Shown piece by piece: positions 53,112 through 63,197 of a stretch of 64,000 nucleotides of DNA; positions within the stretch are counted from its first letter, which is position 1; the number at the start of each line of letters is the position of its first letter. Location of the stretch: assembly GCA_963711375.1 (NCBI GenBank), contig CAVQDV010000005.1, positions 930,001-994,000 of the forward strand, written 5' to 3'. A program made the position numbers and the translations under genes. The notes beneath the pieces were generated by a model that saw only the letters and a list, made by a program, of their open reading frames with translations, did not search any database and had not been told where the DNA came from. The DNA comes from CAVQDV01 sp963711375. Its GTDB lineage: Bacteria > Pseudomonadota > Gammaproteobacteria > Coxiellales > Coxiellaceae.

Positions 53112-54347
53112 ATGTCAAAAAAAATTTGGTTTGTTCATCACTATGCGGGCGCGCCCAGTTTGGGAATGTCATATCGCGCCTATTATTTGACACGAGAATT
53201 CAATAAATTGGGGCATAAGGCTTGTATTGTAAGCGCTAATTTTCATCATCTCATTCGTCAAAAACTTTCTTCGAGCAAGCCAAAAGTTTCTTACCAAGAA
53301 ATTGATCACGTACCTTACTTTTTAATTAACGCACCAACTTACACCCATAATAATATCAAGCGTATAATTAATATGCTTATGTTTACCCATAATTTAAGGG
53401 CAGAATTCAAAAAAATAATTCAATCTGCTGGGAAGCCTGATGTGATAATTTGTGCCTCCCCTCATCCTTTTACTTATTTAGCAACGCAATATATTGCCAC
53501 TCATTGCAGCGCCAAACACATTTTTGATGTTCAAGATTTATGGCCAGAAAGTATTGCCCAGCTGCTGAATGTTTCTAAGTATCATCCTCTCATGGCATTA
53601 TTTAAATGGATAGAAAAAAAGGCATACCGAAATTCGGATGCCATTGTGGGTGTGATGGAAAATGCATATGCTTATTTATCTCAATATAATGTTGAATTAT
53701 CAAAATTCCATTATATTCCCAATGGCGTCGACCAAAATCTCAATATAGAAAATACTCTGCTTCCCGAAAATCTTTCTACTCACATCACTTTATTAAAGAA
53801 AAATCGACGTTTCATTCTGGCCTATGTAGGTGCGCATGGCACTCCTAATGCATTAGACCAATTAATTGAAGCGGCAGCGGCCCTACAATTGAAAAACAAT
53901 GGGACAGTTCACGTTGTGCTAGTCGGTAGCGGAACAGAAAAATCTAGATTACAAAAAAAGGCTGCCACGCTCGAAAATGTTTCATTTTGGGACCCAATTT
54001 GCAAAAATGCCGTCTCCACCTTGCTTAGCCAAATTGATGCTTGTTTCATCGGTTGGCAAGATAAACCACTCTATCAGTTTGGTGTTTGCGCAAATAAGAT
54101 ATTTGATTATATGTTGGCGGCCAAACCCATTATTCACGCTGTTAACACAGATTTTGACCCCATCCAAAACGCTTTATGCGGAATAATTTGCCCACCCAAT
54201 AAACCCTTGGTACTGGCCGATCAAATTGAATCGCTCGCCAATACCAATAAAGACGTTTTAATCGAGATGGGGAATAGAGGGAAAGACTATGTAATACAAC
54301 ATCATCTTTACTCAACACTCGCGGATCAATACTCAGCTTTATTTTAA
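53112..54347 (+). CDS. GT4-family glycosyltransferase (WbuB-like)
   Basis: The 411-residue protein begins with IWFVHHYAGAPSLGMSYR, followed by PDVIICASPHPF, HIFDVQDLWPESIAQ, YIPNGVDQNLN, ILAYVGAHGTPNAL and, at the donor site, KIFDYMLAAKPIIH. The order and wording match WbuB-type transferases acting on UDP-HexNAc donors. It ends the plus operon, overlapping the convergent gene by 9 bases. Confidence 0.88.
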   Translation: MSKKIWFVHHYAGAPSLGMSYRAYYLTREFNKLGHKACIVSANFHHLIRQKLSSSKPKVSYQEIDHVPYFLINAPTYTHNNIKRIINMLMFTHNLRAEFKKIIQSAGKPDVIICASPHPFTYLATQYIATHCSAKHIFDVQDLWPESIAQLLNVSKYHPLMALFKWIEKKAYRNSDAIVGVMENAYAYLSQYNVELSKFHYIPNGVDQNLNIENTLLPENLSTHITLLKKNRRFILAYVGAHGTPNALDQLIEAAAALQLKNNGTVHVVLVGSGTEKSRLQKKAATLENVSFWDPICKNAVSTLLSQIDACFIGWQDKPLYQFGVCANKIFDYMLAAKPIIHAVNTDFDPIQNALCGIICPPNKPLVLADQIESLANTNKDVLIEMGNRGKDYVIQHHLYSTLADQYSALF

Positions 54348-55781
54348 TATCGAAAATGTTCTCAATATCTTCTTTAATATTCTCTTAAAAAAATGGGGGG
54401 CTTTTCGAGCTACATTCACGCCAAGAATATCAAACAATTTTTCGATCCTCGTTATCTCTATTCTTTTTTGTCTTAAAGAGTAAAAAATTCTTTCCGATAT
54501 AGAATTCTTGCTTAATACCTCTTTGCTGACAAGATCAAATTGGTCCTTGATGCGTTTTTTGGAATGATAAAGTTCCACCCACTTTCGTCCATTAATACTC
54601 AGCTCAAGGAGACGTGAAGGATTTTGCAGACATGCCTTGATCGACTGATAAATTTCATCGACACTATGCGCGCTTATAAAAGGCGGCATCTGTGGAAAAC
54701 ACCACTGATGTAATTCTTCGTTAAAACTGATCACAACAGGTGCTCCACAGGCGAGTGCTTTTGGTGCAATTAGACCAAATGTTCGATGCTCTCCAAATTG
54801 ATCTAACACTAAATCCACTTCTTTATAATATTCTCGTAATTCAATTTCACTGATGGGGTCAATTAATATCACATGCGTTTCTAAAGCAAGCCTAGTAATC
54901 AAATTTTGTGTTTTTTCTTTGTCTTGCCCCCAAAATGGAATAATTAATTTAAAATCGAAGCCATCTTGAACTAATTTCGCCATGGCATGTAAATACTTGT
55001 CGTTTCCCTTTATAGTCCAATTTTGCCTCGCCGGAGCTATCATAATAAAAGGACTGTTATATTTCGTATGAAATTCCCGAGTTTTATGTAGGCTTGGCTT
55101 CCACTCATCTTCATCAACGGGATGGGGAATAAAGGAATAGCGCTCCACTCTTAAGTCTTTTAGGGCGCTGATGGCATCTGGATTCGTGATAAGCACATGA
55201 GGTGCTGTGCGATAAGAAAGAGCTAAAAGCCTACCCAAACTGGTGTCGGTAAAAGGAATTTCTCTCATCGTACCGATTTCAACTGGTACATAGGGAATCC
55301 TAGCGTTGAGCAGGAGGGGAACGGGTGCATAAGCATAGCCAAAAATAATGTCATACTTCTCAATAAAAAAATTTGACAAAACATCCGCCAAGAGACGATA
55401 ACTCTTAATATCGTCTTTTCTCAAGGTAAAATTTTTTCCATATTGCTCAGAGAAATACATTAATCGTCGACACCAGGCATCAGACAGTAATTTTTTCTTC
55501 GTGCCTGAAAAGAGATCATGAAAGAAATCGGCCGTTTTAATTCGTTGATACCAGTCTGGCAAATACTCCCGAGAATAAAAATATTCATCTTTTAAAAATT
55601 CACCTTCCGTCATTTCGCTCGTAATAATGTTCTCATAACTTTCGGGCAAACTCAAAATATGCTTTAAATCATAGCACAAAACTTCATGCCGATTTTCATT
55701 TTGCGATTCGGGATATTGTTGCAAGAGTTTCGTGTATGAATAAGCCATGTTGGCGATGTTGGCCAGATGTAATGTTTTCAC
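54339..55781 (-). CDS. GT-B glycosyltransferase-like protein, tandem copy A
   Basis: The 480-residue protein starts with GTG (overlap GTGA with the upstream stop). It opens LHLANIANMAYSYTKLL and has a GT4-like C-half: MIAPARQNWTIKGNDKYL, LVLDQFGEH and FGLIAPKALACGAPVVISF. It is a paralog of the gene directly upstream. The N-half does not match a family I can name. The cytoplasmic glycosyltransferase call rests on the C-half and the context. Confidence 0.75.
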   Translation of the reverse strand: MKTLHLANIANMAYSYTKLLQQYPESQNENRHEVLCYDLKHILSLPESYENIITSEMTEGEFLKDEYFYSREYLPDWYQRIKTADFFHDLFSGTKKKLLSDAWCRRLMYFSEQYGKNFTLRKDDIKSYRLLADVLSNFFIEKYDIIFGYAYAPVPLLLNARIPYVPVEIGTMREIPFTDTSLGRLLALSYRTAPHVLITNPDAISALKDLRVERYSFIPHPVDEDEWKPSLHKTREFHTKYNSPFIMIAPARQNWTIKGNDKYLHAMAKLVQDGFDFKLIIPFWGQDKEKTQNLITRLALETHVILIDPISEIELREYYKEVDLVLDQFGEHRTFGLIAPKALACGAPVVISFNEELHQWCFPQMPPFISAHSVDEIYQSIKACLQNPSRLLELSINGRKWVELYHSKKRIKDQFDLVSKEVLSKNSISERIFYSLRQKRIEITRIEKLFDILGVNVARKAPHFFKRILKKILRTFSILK

Positions 55782-57187
55782 CCCACTTTCCGCCTAAAGT
55801 TATCTATCGCTATTTTCATTACCTTTTCCATAGTTTCTAGCACTCGTGCTTTTGAATAATGTTCCAGAACCCAAGCTCGAGATTGAAAAGAAATTTGTCT
55901 AGCCAATTCCTTATTTTCATACAGCCTCTTTAATTCCGTAAATATGGCTTTATCAGAATCCGCAGACAATAGGGGTGGATGGTCCTTAAAACACCAACGA
56001 TGAAATTCTTCACGGTAGGATGTCAAAACGGGTTTTCCGCAGGCCAAAGCCTTTGGGGTAATTAATCCAAATACGCTCAACTCAAACTGATCCAAAACCA
56101 CATCGACCGCATGAAAGTATTGAATCATGCGCTTTTCACAAATCGGCTTTATCCAGAGAATATTTCTGATATTATTTTCTTCGCAGAATTTTTTACTTCG
56201 CTGAACTTCTTGCCCCCACGCTGGAATGATCAATAAAGCATTAATATTCGAGCGAATTAATTCCGCAAAAGCCCGAAAATATTTATCATTTCCCTTCACT
56301 TTCCAATTTTGTCTAGCTGGAGCCAGTAGATAATAATCATAGTGAAGTGGAATACCAAGCTCTGTTCTCAATTTCTGAATTTCTGACCCACTCGCTTCCA
56401 GGGGTTTATAAATATCTTCATCGACCGGGTGTGGAATAAAAGTATAGCCATTCGGTAAATCCAGAGCATCCGCAAATGGCTTGCCATCAGGATTGGTAAT
56501 CAACAAGTGAGAACTCGTGCGATAGGCAAGCCGCATCAATTTACTGAGAGTATCCTCTGAAGAGGCAACATCTCTTAAAGTGCCGATTTCTACACTGACA
56601 CTTGGGTTAGTTCCTAAGAGCATCATCGTGATGGGGGCATACATATAGCCAAACAAAACATCGTCTTCACTATATTGGCCAAGAAGCCACTTCGCTTGGT
56701 TCAAAAATAAATGCAAATCTTTTTTTTGTATTTTCCATTTTTCTCCATATTGATCAGAGATTTTCATAAGCTCCTTGAATCTTTTGTCCCAATGAGAGTT
56801 TGATTTAATACTAATAGCGGAACTGATACTTTTCCAAAGATCAATATAATAAGGTTTGATTTTTTGAATCATATTAGCAGGCAATATTCGGCTTGCTTTT
56901 ACGAATATAGGATGATTATAAGTGAGCAGACTCGTTGAATGAAACCAAGCGGGGCGTTGGTAATCCCCAAAATTTCCTTGATTTTTCGAAAAATCATTTT
57001 CATCCTGGAATTGTTCGGGATCTAAGTTAAGATCGTCCCATTCCGGCTGACTCATTAAATGCTTAATGTTATTACAATACAACTCAACGGGATTTTGCAT
57101 TTCAGATAATATCTTGCAATATCCGTAAGCCATATTCGCCACATTACATAGGTGCACTGATTTTTGATTCATGATTTTTTTTGGCAT
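55778..57187 (-). CDS. GT-B glycosyltransferase-like protein, tandem copy B
   Basis: The 469-residue protein shows VHLCNVANMAYGYCKIL at the N-terminus, then PHPVDEDIYKPL, LLAPARQNWKVKGNDKYF, VLDQFELSVFGLITPKALACG and KPVLTSYREEFHRWCF, matching copy A throughout. ATG 57187 and the in-frame ATG 57172 are both possible and neither has a clear site; alignment with copy A favours 57172. It overlaps the upstream epimerase by 29-44 bases. Likely a tandem duplication within the operon 58974-54339. Confidence 0.75.
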   Translation of the reverse strand: MPKKIMNQKSVHLCNVANMAYGYCKILSEMQNPVELYCNNIKHLMSQPEWDDLNLDPEQFQDENDFSKNQGNFGDYQRPAWFHSTSLLTYNHPIFVKASRILPANMIQKIKPYYIDLWKSISSAISIKSNSHWDKRFKELMKISDQYGEKWKIQKKDLHLFLNQAKWLLGQYSEDDVLFGYMYAPITMMLLGTNPSVSVEIGTLRDVASSEDTLSKLMRLAYRTSSHLLITNPDGKPFADALDLPNGYTFIPHPVDEDIYKPLEASGSEIQKLRTELGIPLHYDYYLLAPARQNWKVKGNDKYFRAFAELIRSNINALLIIPAWGQEVQRSKKFCEENNIRNILWIKPICEKRMIQYFHAVDVVLDQFELSVFGLITPKALACGKPVLTSYREEFHRWCFKDHPPLLSADSDKAIFTELKRLYENKELARQISFQSRAWVLEHYSKARVLETMEKVMKIAIDNFRRKVG

Positions 57188-58139
57188 ACCAATTTATTGT
57201 TCGTGTCAGACCCTCATGCAATCTTACTTGAGGCTCGTAATGTAAATCACTGCGGATCGCGTCTATATCGGGTACACGAATATTAACATCTTCATAATGT
57301 ATTTTTTTGTTCTCAATTTTTGAGCGGCTCCCGGCGATATCCCGAATTTTTTCGGCTAAATTAATGACTGTCACTGTACTCTCTGGACTTCCAATATTAT
57401 ACACTTTACCGATGGCTTTTGGGTTTGACAGCGCTAGTAAAAGGCCATGAACAAAATCATCAATATAGCACCAGGATCTAATTTGGGTTCCATCATTATG
57501 AACGTATAGAGTTTCATGTCGAATGGCCTGCAAAATGAAATTATGAATGGCCCCAATTCCTACCTGATTTGGGCCATAAATATTAAATGGTCGAACGGTA
57601 ACAGTCGGAAGACCATTTTGAACATGATGCGCGTGAGCAATAAATTCTCCTGTTAATTTACTAATGGCATAGGTCCATCGACCTTCATTAATAGAAATCT
57701 GTGGATTCGCTTCATGTTCCTTGACTTTATAGGCAAATTGTCCAAAGACCTCGCTCGTCGAAAAATCAATAATTCGCTTTAATTTTGCCAGAGCTTGCGC
57801 GGCTTCAAAAACATTAAATACACCTAAAATATTAACCCGCAATGTTCGCATGGGATCCACAATAACAGTGCCCACTCCCGCGATAGCCGCACAATGGATG
57901 ACATATTCAACATCCTTATCCATAGCTTTTTTCAATGCCTCTAAATCGAGGACATCTCCATTTACTAATTTTACATTCGTGTGGTTTTTTAAGGATGTAT
58001 TTTCATAGGCATTATTATGTAAATTATCATACAATATTATTTCATTTTCCTCTGCTAGAATGGCAGCAATTTGAGTTCCAATAAATCCAGCTCCACCAGT
58101 AATAAAGATTTTTGAATTTGATATACCATATCGGTTCAT
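57144..58139 (-). CDS. SDR-type NAD-dependent sugar epimerase/dehydratase
   Basis: The 331-residue protein has GGAGFIGTQ, the active-site STSEVFG, YAISKLTGE and RPFNIYGPNQ with a SWCYIDDFVHG segment. STSEVFG lies between the dehydratase (TDEVFG) and UDP-glucuronate decarboxylase-like patterns, so C4-epimerase, decarboxylase or dehydratase activity are all possible. Second gene of the four-gene minus operon. Confidence 0.85.
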   Translation of the reverse strand: MNRYGISNSKIFITGGAGFIGTQIAAILAEENEIILYDNLHNNAYENTSLKNHTNVKLVNGDVLDLEALKKAMDKDVEYVIHCAAIAGVGTVIVDPMRTLRVNILGVFNVFEAAQALAKLKRIIDFSTSEVFGQFAYKVKEHEANPQISINEGRWTYAISKLTGEFIAHAHHVQNGLPTVTVRPFNIYGPNQVGIGAIHNFILQAIRHETLYVHNDGTQIRSWCYIDDFVHGLLLALSNPKAIGKVYNIGSPESTVTVINLAEKIRDIAGSRSKIENKKIHYEDVNIRVPDIDAIRSDLHYEPQVRLHEGLTRTINWYAKKNHESKISAPM

Positions 58140-58161
58140 TAATTTTAAGTTCCTTATTTAA

Positions 58162-58974
58162 TTATATATTGAAGCTTCGAATGGGTTTCCAATTAAGTTT
58201 TTCCTTTAGGAGGCTATTGTCCCCCATCAAATCGTATCTGGGCTCATTGCTCTTTTTAAGCTTAGCTTTTAAATTGAGTTTTTTTTCCAATACGCGAACA
58301 ATTTGTGCGAAACTGATTATTTCATCCCCGCATAAATTATAAGTTTCAAAAGCAAATCCGCTGTCCATAGACAAAGAAATCGCATTAATAACATCATCAA
58401 TATGAATGGGATTTATATTGGGCCTTTCATTAAGGCTAATGCTAATGCTTTCATTTTTGCTTAACATATTGGAGACAAGCGGAATGATTCCATTTTTCTG
58501 ATTTTCACCATACGGATAAAAAAGACGAAAAATCGTAATGGGTAAACCATAGGCTTCATGATAGGTTTTCACAAGATTTTCACCAATGTATTTCGTATAA
58601 GCATAAACGCCAATGGGATCTATCGCACCATTTTCCTTATGGAAAAAATCATTCTTAGCTCGATAAATACCTCCGCTAGAGATGAAAATAAATTTTTTAG
58701 CCTTATTTTTTACAGCCCAATCTAATATATTTTTGGTACCTTGAATATTCGAATCCACTAATGCTTGATTAGAATTTCCCCGAGGCATCAAAGCGGCCGC
58801 ATGAATAATAATGGGATTATCAATTGGAAATTGATCGGAAAAAGGTTCTCCTATGTCTACTTGAACCTTCGCTTGATTACGAGCCAATCCAAAGATATCA
58901 TGATCACTTTTAAATTTTTTCGCTATGTGTTGGCCAAGAAATCCATTTATCCCTGTGATAAGCACTTTTGACAT
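58162..58974 (-). CDS. SDR-type NAD-dependent epimerase/reductase
   Basis: The 270-residue protein has GINGFLGQHI, SSGGIYR and YAYTKYIGENL, with RLFYPYGENQ. The short length and GINGFLG loop resemble the reductase-like members (RmlD or WbpV type) that act on 4-keto sugars. GGAG 7 bases before ATG 58974 fixes the start; a TTG at 58986 is not needed. First gene of its operon. It could reduce or epimerise a keto-deoxy sugar; the substrate is unknown. Confidence 0.85.
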   Translation of the reverse strand: MSKVLITGINGFLGQHIAKKFKSDHDIFGLARNQAKVQVDIGEPFSDQFPIDNPIIIHAAALMPRGNSNQALVDSNIQGTKNILDWAVKNKAKKFIFISSGGIYRAKNDFFHKENGAIDPIGVYAYTKYIGENLVKTYHEAYGLPITIFRLFYPYGENQKNGIIPLVSNMLSKNESISISLNERPNINPIHIDDVINAISLSMDSGFAFETYNLCGDEIISFAQIVRVLEKKLNLKAKLKKSNEPRYDLMGDNSLLKEKLNWKPIRSFNI

Positions 58975-59027
58975 TAAAAACTCCAATTTCTCCTTGTTCT
59001 ACTGCTTCTCTCAACTGCAGCGCCAAG

Positions 59028-59057
59028 ATCATAACCTGAATGTGCCTAATTCCGCAA
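59028..59057 (-). promoter_or_regulatory. Promoter candidate for the 58974-54339 operon
   Basis: On the minus strand TTGCGG (59057-59052), 18 bases, TATGAT (59033-59028). Good -10, weak -35. Confidence 0.45.
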
Positions 59058-59140
59058 CCTGCAAAAAAACCTGTTTCTATCCATTCTTTTTTCTTGATTG
59101 TAAAAAAACATCATGCAATCATTAGCCAAGGTGAACTTGC

Positions 59141-60139
59141 ATGAATTTTTTCTTAATACTACTTAGTCTCTTTTTTATCTCCTCCCTCACAGTTTTTATT
59201 GTGCGGGCTCTGCTTTTACGCCTGGCCATTTTCGATGTTCCGAATGAAAGAAGTTCACATACGGTTCCAACACCTCGTGGTGGCGGCATCGCCATTGCGC
59301 TTTCTTTTTATATTGGTCTTATGTGGCTTTATCATATTAATTTAGTACCCGAAAATGTAGCGCTCGCGTTATTAGGCGGAATTTTAATAGCTCTTGTCGG
59401 TTGGCTCGATGACCTTTATTCTCTCTCCGCTCGATGGAGAGCACTTTTCCATTTCATTTCAGCAATATGGGCTCTCTATTGCTTAAATGGATTTCCCTCT
59501 GTGAATGTAGGGGTTTCTACGCTTTATTTGGGATGGATTGGCTCTATGCTCGGGGTATTTGGCATTGTGTGGAGCATTAATTTTTATAATTTTATGGATG
59601 GTATAGACGGGCTTGCAGGAAGCGAAGCCGTATTTGTGAGTCTCGTTGCGGGAATATTACTGTTTCTTATCGGCAGTAAATTGGCCTTCATTTGTTTATT
59701 ACTGGTTCCCGCTACGCTAGGATTTCTTATTTGGAATTGGCCTAAAGCCAAAATTTTTATGGGCGATATTGGAAGTGGATTGCTAGGCTATCTCTTTGCG
59801 GTATTAGCCATCGCTTCGGAAAATCAGCATGCCTTACCGATGATCTGCTGGATCATATTGTTGGCAGTCTTTATTTTTGACACTACTTTTACCTTGATTT
59901 CCCGCTTAAAACGGCGACAAGCTTTGCATATGGCGCACCGTGAACATGTGTATCAAAAATTAGTGCAAAAGGGTTTTAGTCATCAAAAAGTCACACTATT
60001 CATTTTATTTTTTAATGTGTCGGTTTTATTGCCCCTGACCCTTATCGCCCTTAAATGGCCCATACTTCTATTACCATGCCTCTTGGCCGCCACACTCATT
60101 TTACTGTTGGCCTCAGTCGCCATTAAAGCTATGAAATAA
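59141..60139 (+). CDS. wbpL: Initiating undecaprenyl-phosphate HexNAc-1-phosphate transferase (WbpL-like)
   Basis: The 332-residue integral membrane protein belongs to the WecA/MraY superfamily. It has DVPNERSSHTVPTPRGGG (32-49), the acidic WLDD (88-91), NFYNFMDGIDGLAG (147-160) and a histidine-rich AHREHVYQKL loop, with about ten membrane helices. WbpL starts both O-antigen types in P. aeruginosa by moving a HexNAc-1-phosphate to undecaprenyl phosphate. The motifs suggest WbpL rather than WecA. A site AAGGTG precedes the ATG. The donor (GlcNAc or a deoxy HexNAc) cannot be read. Confidence 0.92.
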   Translation: MNFFLILLSLFFISSLTVFIVRALLLRLAIFDVPNERSSHTVPTPRGGGIAIALSFYIGLMWLYHINLVPENVALALLGGILIALVGWLDDLYSLSARWRALFHFISAIWALYCLNGFPSVNVGVSTLYLGWIGSMLGVFGIVWSINFYNFMDGIDGLAGSEAVFVSLVAGILLFLIGSKLAFICLLLVPATLGFLIWNWPKAKIFMGDIGSGLLGYLFAVLAIASENQHALPMICWIILLAVFIFDTTFTLISRLKRRQALHMAHREHVYQKLVQKGFSHQKVTLFILFFNVSVLLPLTLIALKWPILLLPCLLAATLILLLASVAIKAMK

Positions 60140-60253
60140 AAATTAACTATGACTGCCGGTAAATTCTCGAAGGTGACATGCTCATCCATTTGGCTTAAGA
60201 TCTAGTCTTCGAAGGTTTGGCTTTAACCTAAGCCCTAATACCTCAGGACAACT

Positions 60254-61936
60254 ATGATGAATATTAAAAAAATCACCTCATTTACCGTTATTTTTTTTTT
60301 ACTGGCGCTAGCCTTGCTTATTTTATATCGCATTCACTTTACACTCGACTTTTATGATGAGCCATTTTATATCGCCATGACCTATCATTATATCCAAGGT
60401 GGAAAACCCTTTGTCGACGAATTCAACGTGGTACAACCTTTTTCACTACTACTTTACCCCATCTTCTACGTATTTTATGTAATTCATAAATCAACTTTTG
60501 GCATCATTCTTTTTTCTCGATATTTGTACGTAATATTTACCTTGGGGGTTTTCGCGACTTTGTTGGCCTTTTTAAAACGAATAATGGATTTAAGAATGGC
60601 AATGCTAATTGCATTTTTACCAGTCGCTTTTACTCCATTTTTCATTTATAGCCTAAGTTACAATACACTAAGCTCATTATTTTTATTGGCTGGCATCATT
60701 GCTTTATTTTCCAGTGTTTCATACCGAGAAAGGCCCTTAATTTCTGGATTATTGATAGGGGGAGCCTGTTTTTGCTATTTTCCATTTACTGTTCTTGCAC
60801 TCTTCCTTTTTCTCCTGATTTGGATTTATCGTTGCTCATGGAAGTTTACTCTTTACTATTTCCTGGGCCTTTGTATTTGTGGATCAATTTTGACTTATTT
60901 TTTAGTAAGCGCTGGCTTTTCCAATCTTGAAAAAATTTATCTATTTTCTACATCAGTCGGTGTCCAAGGCGGTGGCTTAGATAAAATTTTGAATATTTTT
61001 TTGAATTTCTATCACGCTTTCCCACACAAACTTTTTTTCACCAGCCTCTATGTTCTGGCTTTTTTTGTTCATCGTTTCTTTAAACCCGCTTATTTCTTCG
61101 CCTCAATTTTAATGATATTAATTTTAGTAAATGAGGGTTGGGTTGAAAATTATTTCATGATCTATCTAAGTCTTATAGGACTGATTGCGCCATTAATTTA
61201 TATATTTGCCAAAAAACATCCTTTAGCGAATCGCATTTTACTATTTATTTGGCTTCCCGGTTTTGTGGGAGGCTGCATTTCAGCTTGGGCAAGCGGTAAT
61301 GGCTGGTATAATACCATTATTGGCGGATTGGCTATGCCGGTCGCAACCCTCCTGTTTGTAGCGTTATTATCCGAACAAGCCGAAAGTAATCTCAGCAATA
61401 CCAAAGTTCAAAATTTTACTTTATGTTCAGGCATTCTCTTTTTGATGTTGATTCTTGTAGCATTGACTCGATCGGATTTGATGAATAATTATGGAGACCA
61501 ACCGATAGGAACTCTTCAAAAAAAAATAGAATCCGGGCCTTTTTCTGGTTTATATACGACATCCGAAAAATATAAATTTTTATCTGAAATGCAGACCGAT
61601 TTGTCCAAAGTCTCCTCCCCAGACAAGAGCGTCTTATTTTTTGATGATTTCCCAAGCGGATATTTATTAACCACGATGAGACCGCAGACCAATACGGTTT
61701 GGCTTTTTTCCACTGACCGTTACCCAAGCTTTAACAAAAACTCCACGCTGAATTACTTTCAAGAGTCAGGACAATTTCCGGATGTGATCGTACAGGTCTT
61801 GGGAGTAGCCGATAATCCTCAAAGCTCACCTTATTCTTACAAATATAATAATAATGATCCTTTCTTGAAGTTTATCCAAACTCATTATCGCCAAGCGATT
61901 CAGCGTGAAAAATATATCATCTACTTAAAAAATTAA
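60254..61936 (+). CDS. Multipass GT-C-like membrane protein, copy 2
   Basis: The 560-residue protein is a clear paralog of the one at 50576 along its whole length: LDFYDEPFYIAMTYHY with the acidic pair D35/E36, GLLIGGACF, SVGVQGGG, SAWASGNGWYN and the C-terminal ILFFDDFPSGYLL-type segment (VLFFDDFPSGY here). ATG 60254 and 60257 are adjacent choices after AGGA. It follows the wbpL-like gene by 114 bases and overlaps the convergent waaL-like gene by 20 bases. Its role should mirror copy 1, with a different acceptor or linkage. Confidence 0.7.
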   Translation: MMNIKKITSFTVIFFLLALALLILYRIHFTLDFYDEPFYIAMTYHYIQGGKPFVDEFNVVQPFSLLLYPIFYVFYVIHKSTFGIILFSRYLYVIFTLGVFATLLAFLKRIMDLRMAMLIAFLPVAFTPFFIYSLSYNTLSSLFLLAGIIALFSSVSYRERPLISGLLIGGACFCYFPFTVLALFLFLLIWIYRCSWKFTLYYFLGLCICGSILTYFLVSAGFSNLEKIYLFSTSVGVQGGGLDKILNIFLNFYHAFPHKLFFTSLYVLAFFVHRFFKPAYFFASILMILILVNEGWVENYFMIYLSLIGLIAPLIYIFAKKHPLANRILLFIWLPGFVGGCISAWASGNGWYNTIIGGLAMPVATLLFVALLSEQAESNLSNTKVQNFTLCSGILFLMLILVALTRSDLMNNYGDQPIGTLQKKIESGPFSGLYTTSEKYKFLSEMQTDLSKVSSPDKSVLFFDDFPSGYLLTTMRPQTNTVWLFSTDRYPSFNKNSTLNYFQESGQFPDVIVQVLGVADNPQSSPYSYKYNNNDPFLKFIQTHYRQAIQREKYIIYLKN

Positions 61937-63191
61937 GGGGAGAAGACTTGTAGCTTCCGTCATTCTGCGACTTGATGGAGGGATATATCTGGTTTTGAGG
62001 CAGTTTCTCACGAGAGAGTAAAGGCGCAAAAGTCAAAGCCAGAAATAGCGATAAAAAATGGCTCGTGACAATTGTACTCATCACATCATTGGCGAATGCA
62101 CCCAGCAAGAAAAATAAAATCAAAATACGGGCGATAAAACGTTCGCGAGATTCTAAATAAGTCGCTTGGTACCACAGCACCAAGAAAAAAGCAAAAACAG
62201 CCGCTAATCCGACAAGCCCAAATTTCATAAAAATATTGAGATAATCGATATCGACCTGATCCTGCTCGACAGCGCGTTGAAAGCGTTCGGGGGGGAGCGA
62301 ATGATAAGCGACACCAATTCCACCGGTGCCGTAGCCAAACCAGGGAGCCCGCTTTATTAAATACCAGCTATTTGAGGCCTGCGCATAACGCTTTCCAATG
62401 GAAGTATTGCTATCTAAATAATGTTTATCTTTCGTTTGCATGAGCACTAAATTGACCCTTGCATGAAGTGTGGAAGAGAAGACATAGGCTAATCCGCATA
62501 ATGAAATTACAACAAAAAGACCTGGAATTAGGCCCTGAAAATGAAATCGGTGATACATGAGATAACAAAATAATAAGCAAAAAGTGATATAACCACTTCT
62601 TCCTTCTGACAGGATGAAAATATTAATAATCATCAGAAGGGCAATGATCAGTAAATAACTTCGCTTTCTTGGCTCTGATAAAAAGCGATCTAAAAGCAAA
62701 ATGGCAGCAAAGGCCATCAATTCGCTTTGAACAATGTAGCTAACAAATAAAGCCGAGTGGCCACGATCAGGTCGCCAGGAAAAAAGCCCAAAATATTTAC
62801 AGTAGGATAAAATTAGCGTGAGAATCATGGCGGCTAAAAATGCGTTGATTGCATAATCTCGCCATTTTTTCTCGATGAAAATAGGCATTAATAAAATAGT
62901 ACCTAAAATCCAAAAATGTTTATAAAAGTCCTTAAGTCGATCATGCCATCCGCCCACGCTATAAGCCATTCCGACCACGTATAAAAGCAAATACAAGCCA
63001 ATAGCGAGAATAACGGGATGGCGCCACCAGTGTGGCTGTAAGCGCCACTGTCTTGCATTTAGAACTGCAAAAACCACAGCAAGAAGATACAATGGACCTA
63101 AAATGGTGACGGACAATGGCATACAAAAAACCGTGGCTACTAAGGTATAACCCGCAGCATTATTGAGCCAATTTGGTGTATTTTCTTGCAT
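61917..63191 (-). CDS. waaL: O-antigen ligase / polymerase family protein (WaaL-like)
   Basis: The 424-residue protein has about eleven membrane helices, a large outer loop near residues 250-330 with GKRYAQASNSWYLIKRAPWFGYGTGG, and LNIFMKFGLVG, the pattern of the Wzy_C/WaaL family. WaaL joins the finished chain from undecaprenyl pyrophosphate to lipid A core in the periplasm. Wzy polymerases look alike, so polymerase is the alternative. The promoter is so close that the mRNA should be leaderless. Confidence 0.85.
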   Translation of the reverse strand: MQENTPNWLNNAAGYTLVATVFCMPLSVTILGPLYLLAVVFAVLNARQWRLQPHWWRHPVILAIGLYLLLYVVGMAYSVGGWHDRLKDFYKHFWILGTILLMPIFIEKKWRDYAINAFLAAMILTLILSYCKYFGLFSWRPDRGHSALFVSYIVQSELMAFAAILLLDRFLSEPRKRSYLLIIALLMIINIFILSEGRSGYITFCLLFCYLMYHRFHFQGLIPGLFVVISLCGLAYVFSSTLHARVNLVLMQTKDKHYLDSNTSIGKRYAQASNSWYLIKRAPWFGYGTGGIGVAYHSLPPERFQRAVEQDQVDIDYLNIFMKFGLVGLAAVFAFFLVLWYQATYLESRERFIARILILFFLLGAFANDVMSTIVTSHFLSLFLALTFAPLLSREKLPQNQIYPSIKSQNDGSYKSSPLNFLSR

Positions 63192-63197
63192 GCGGCG

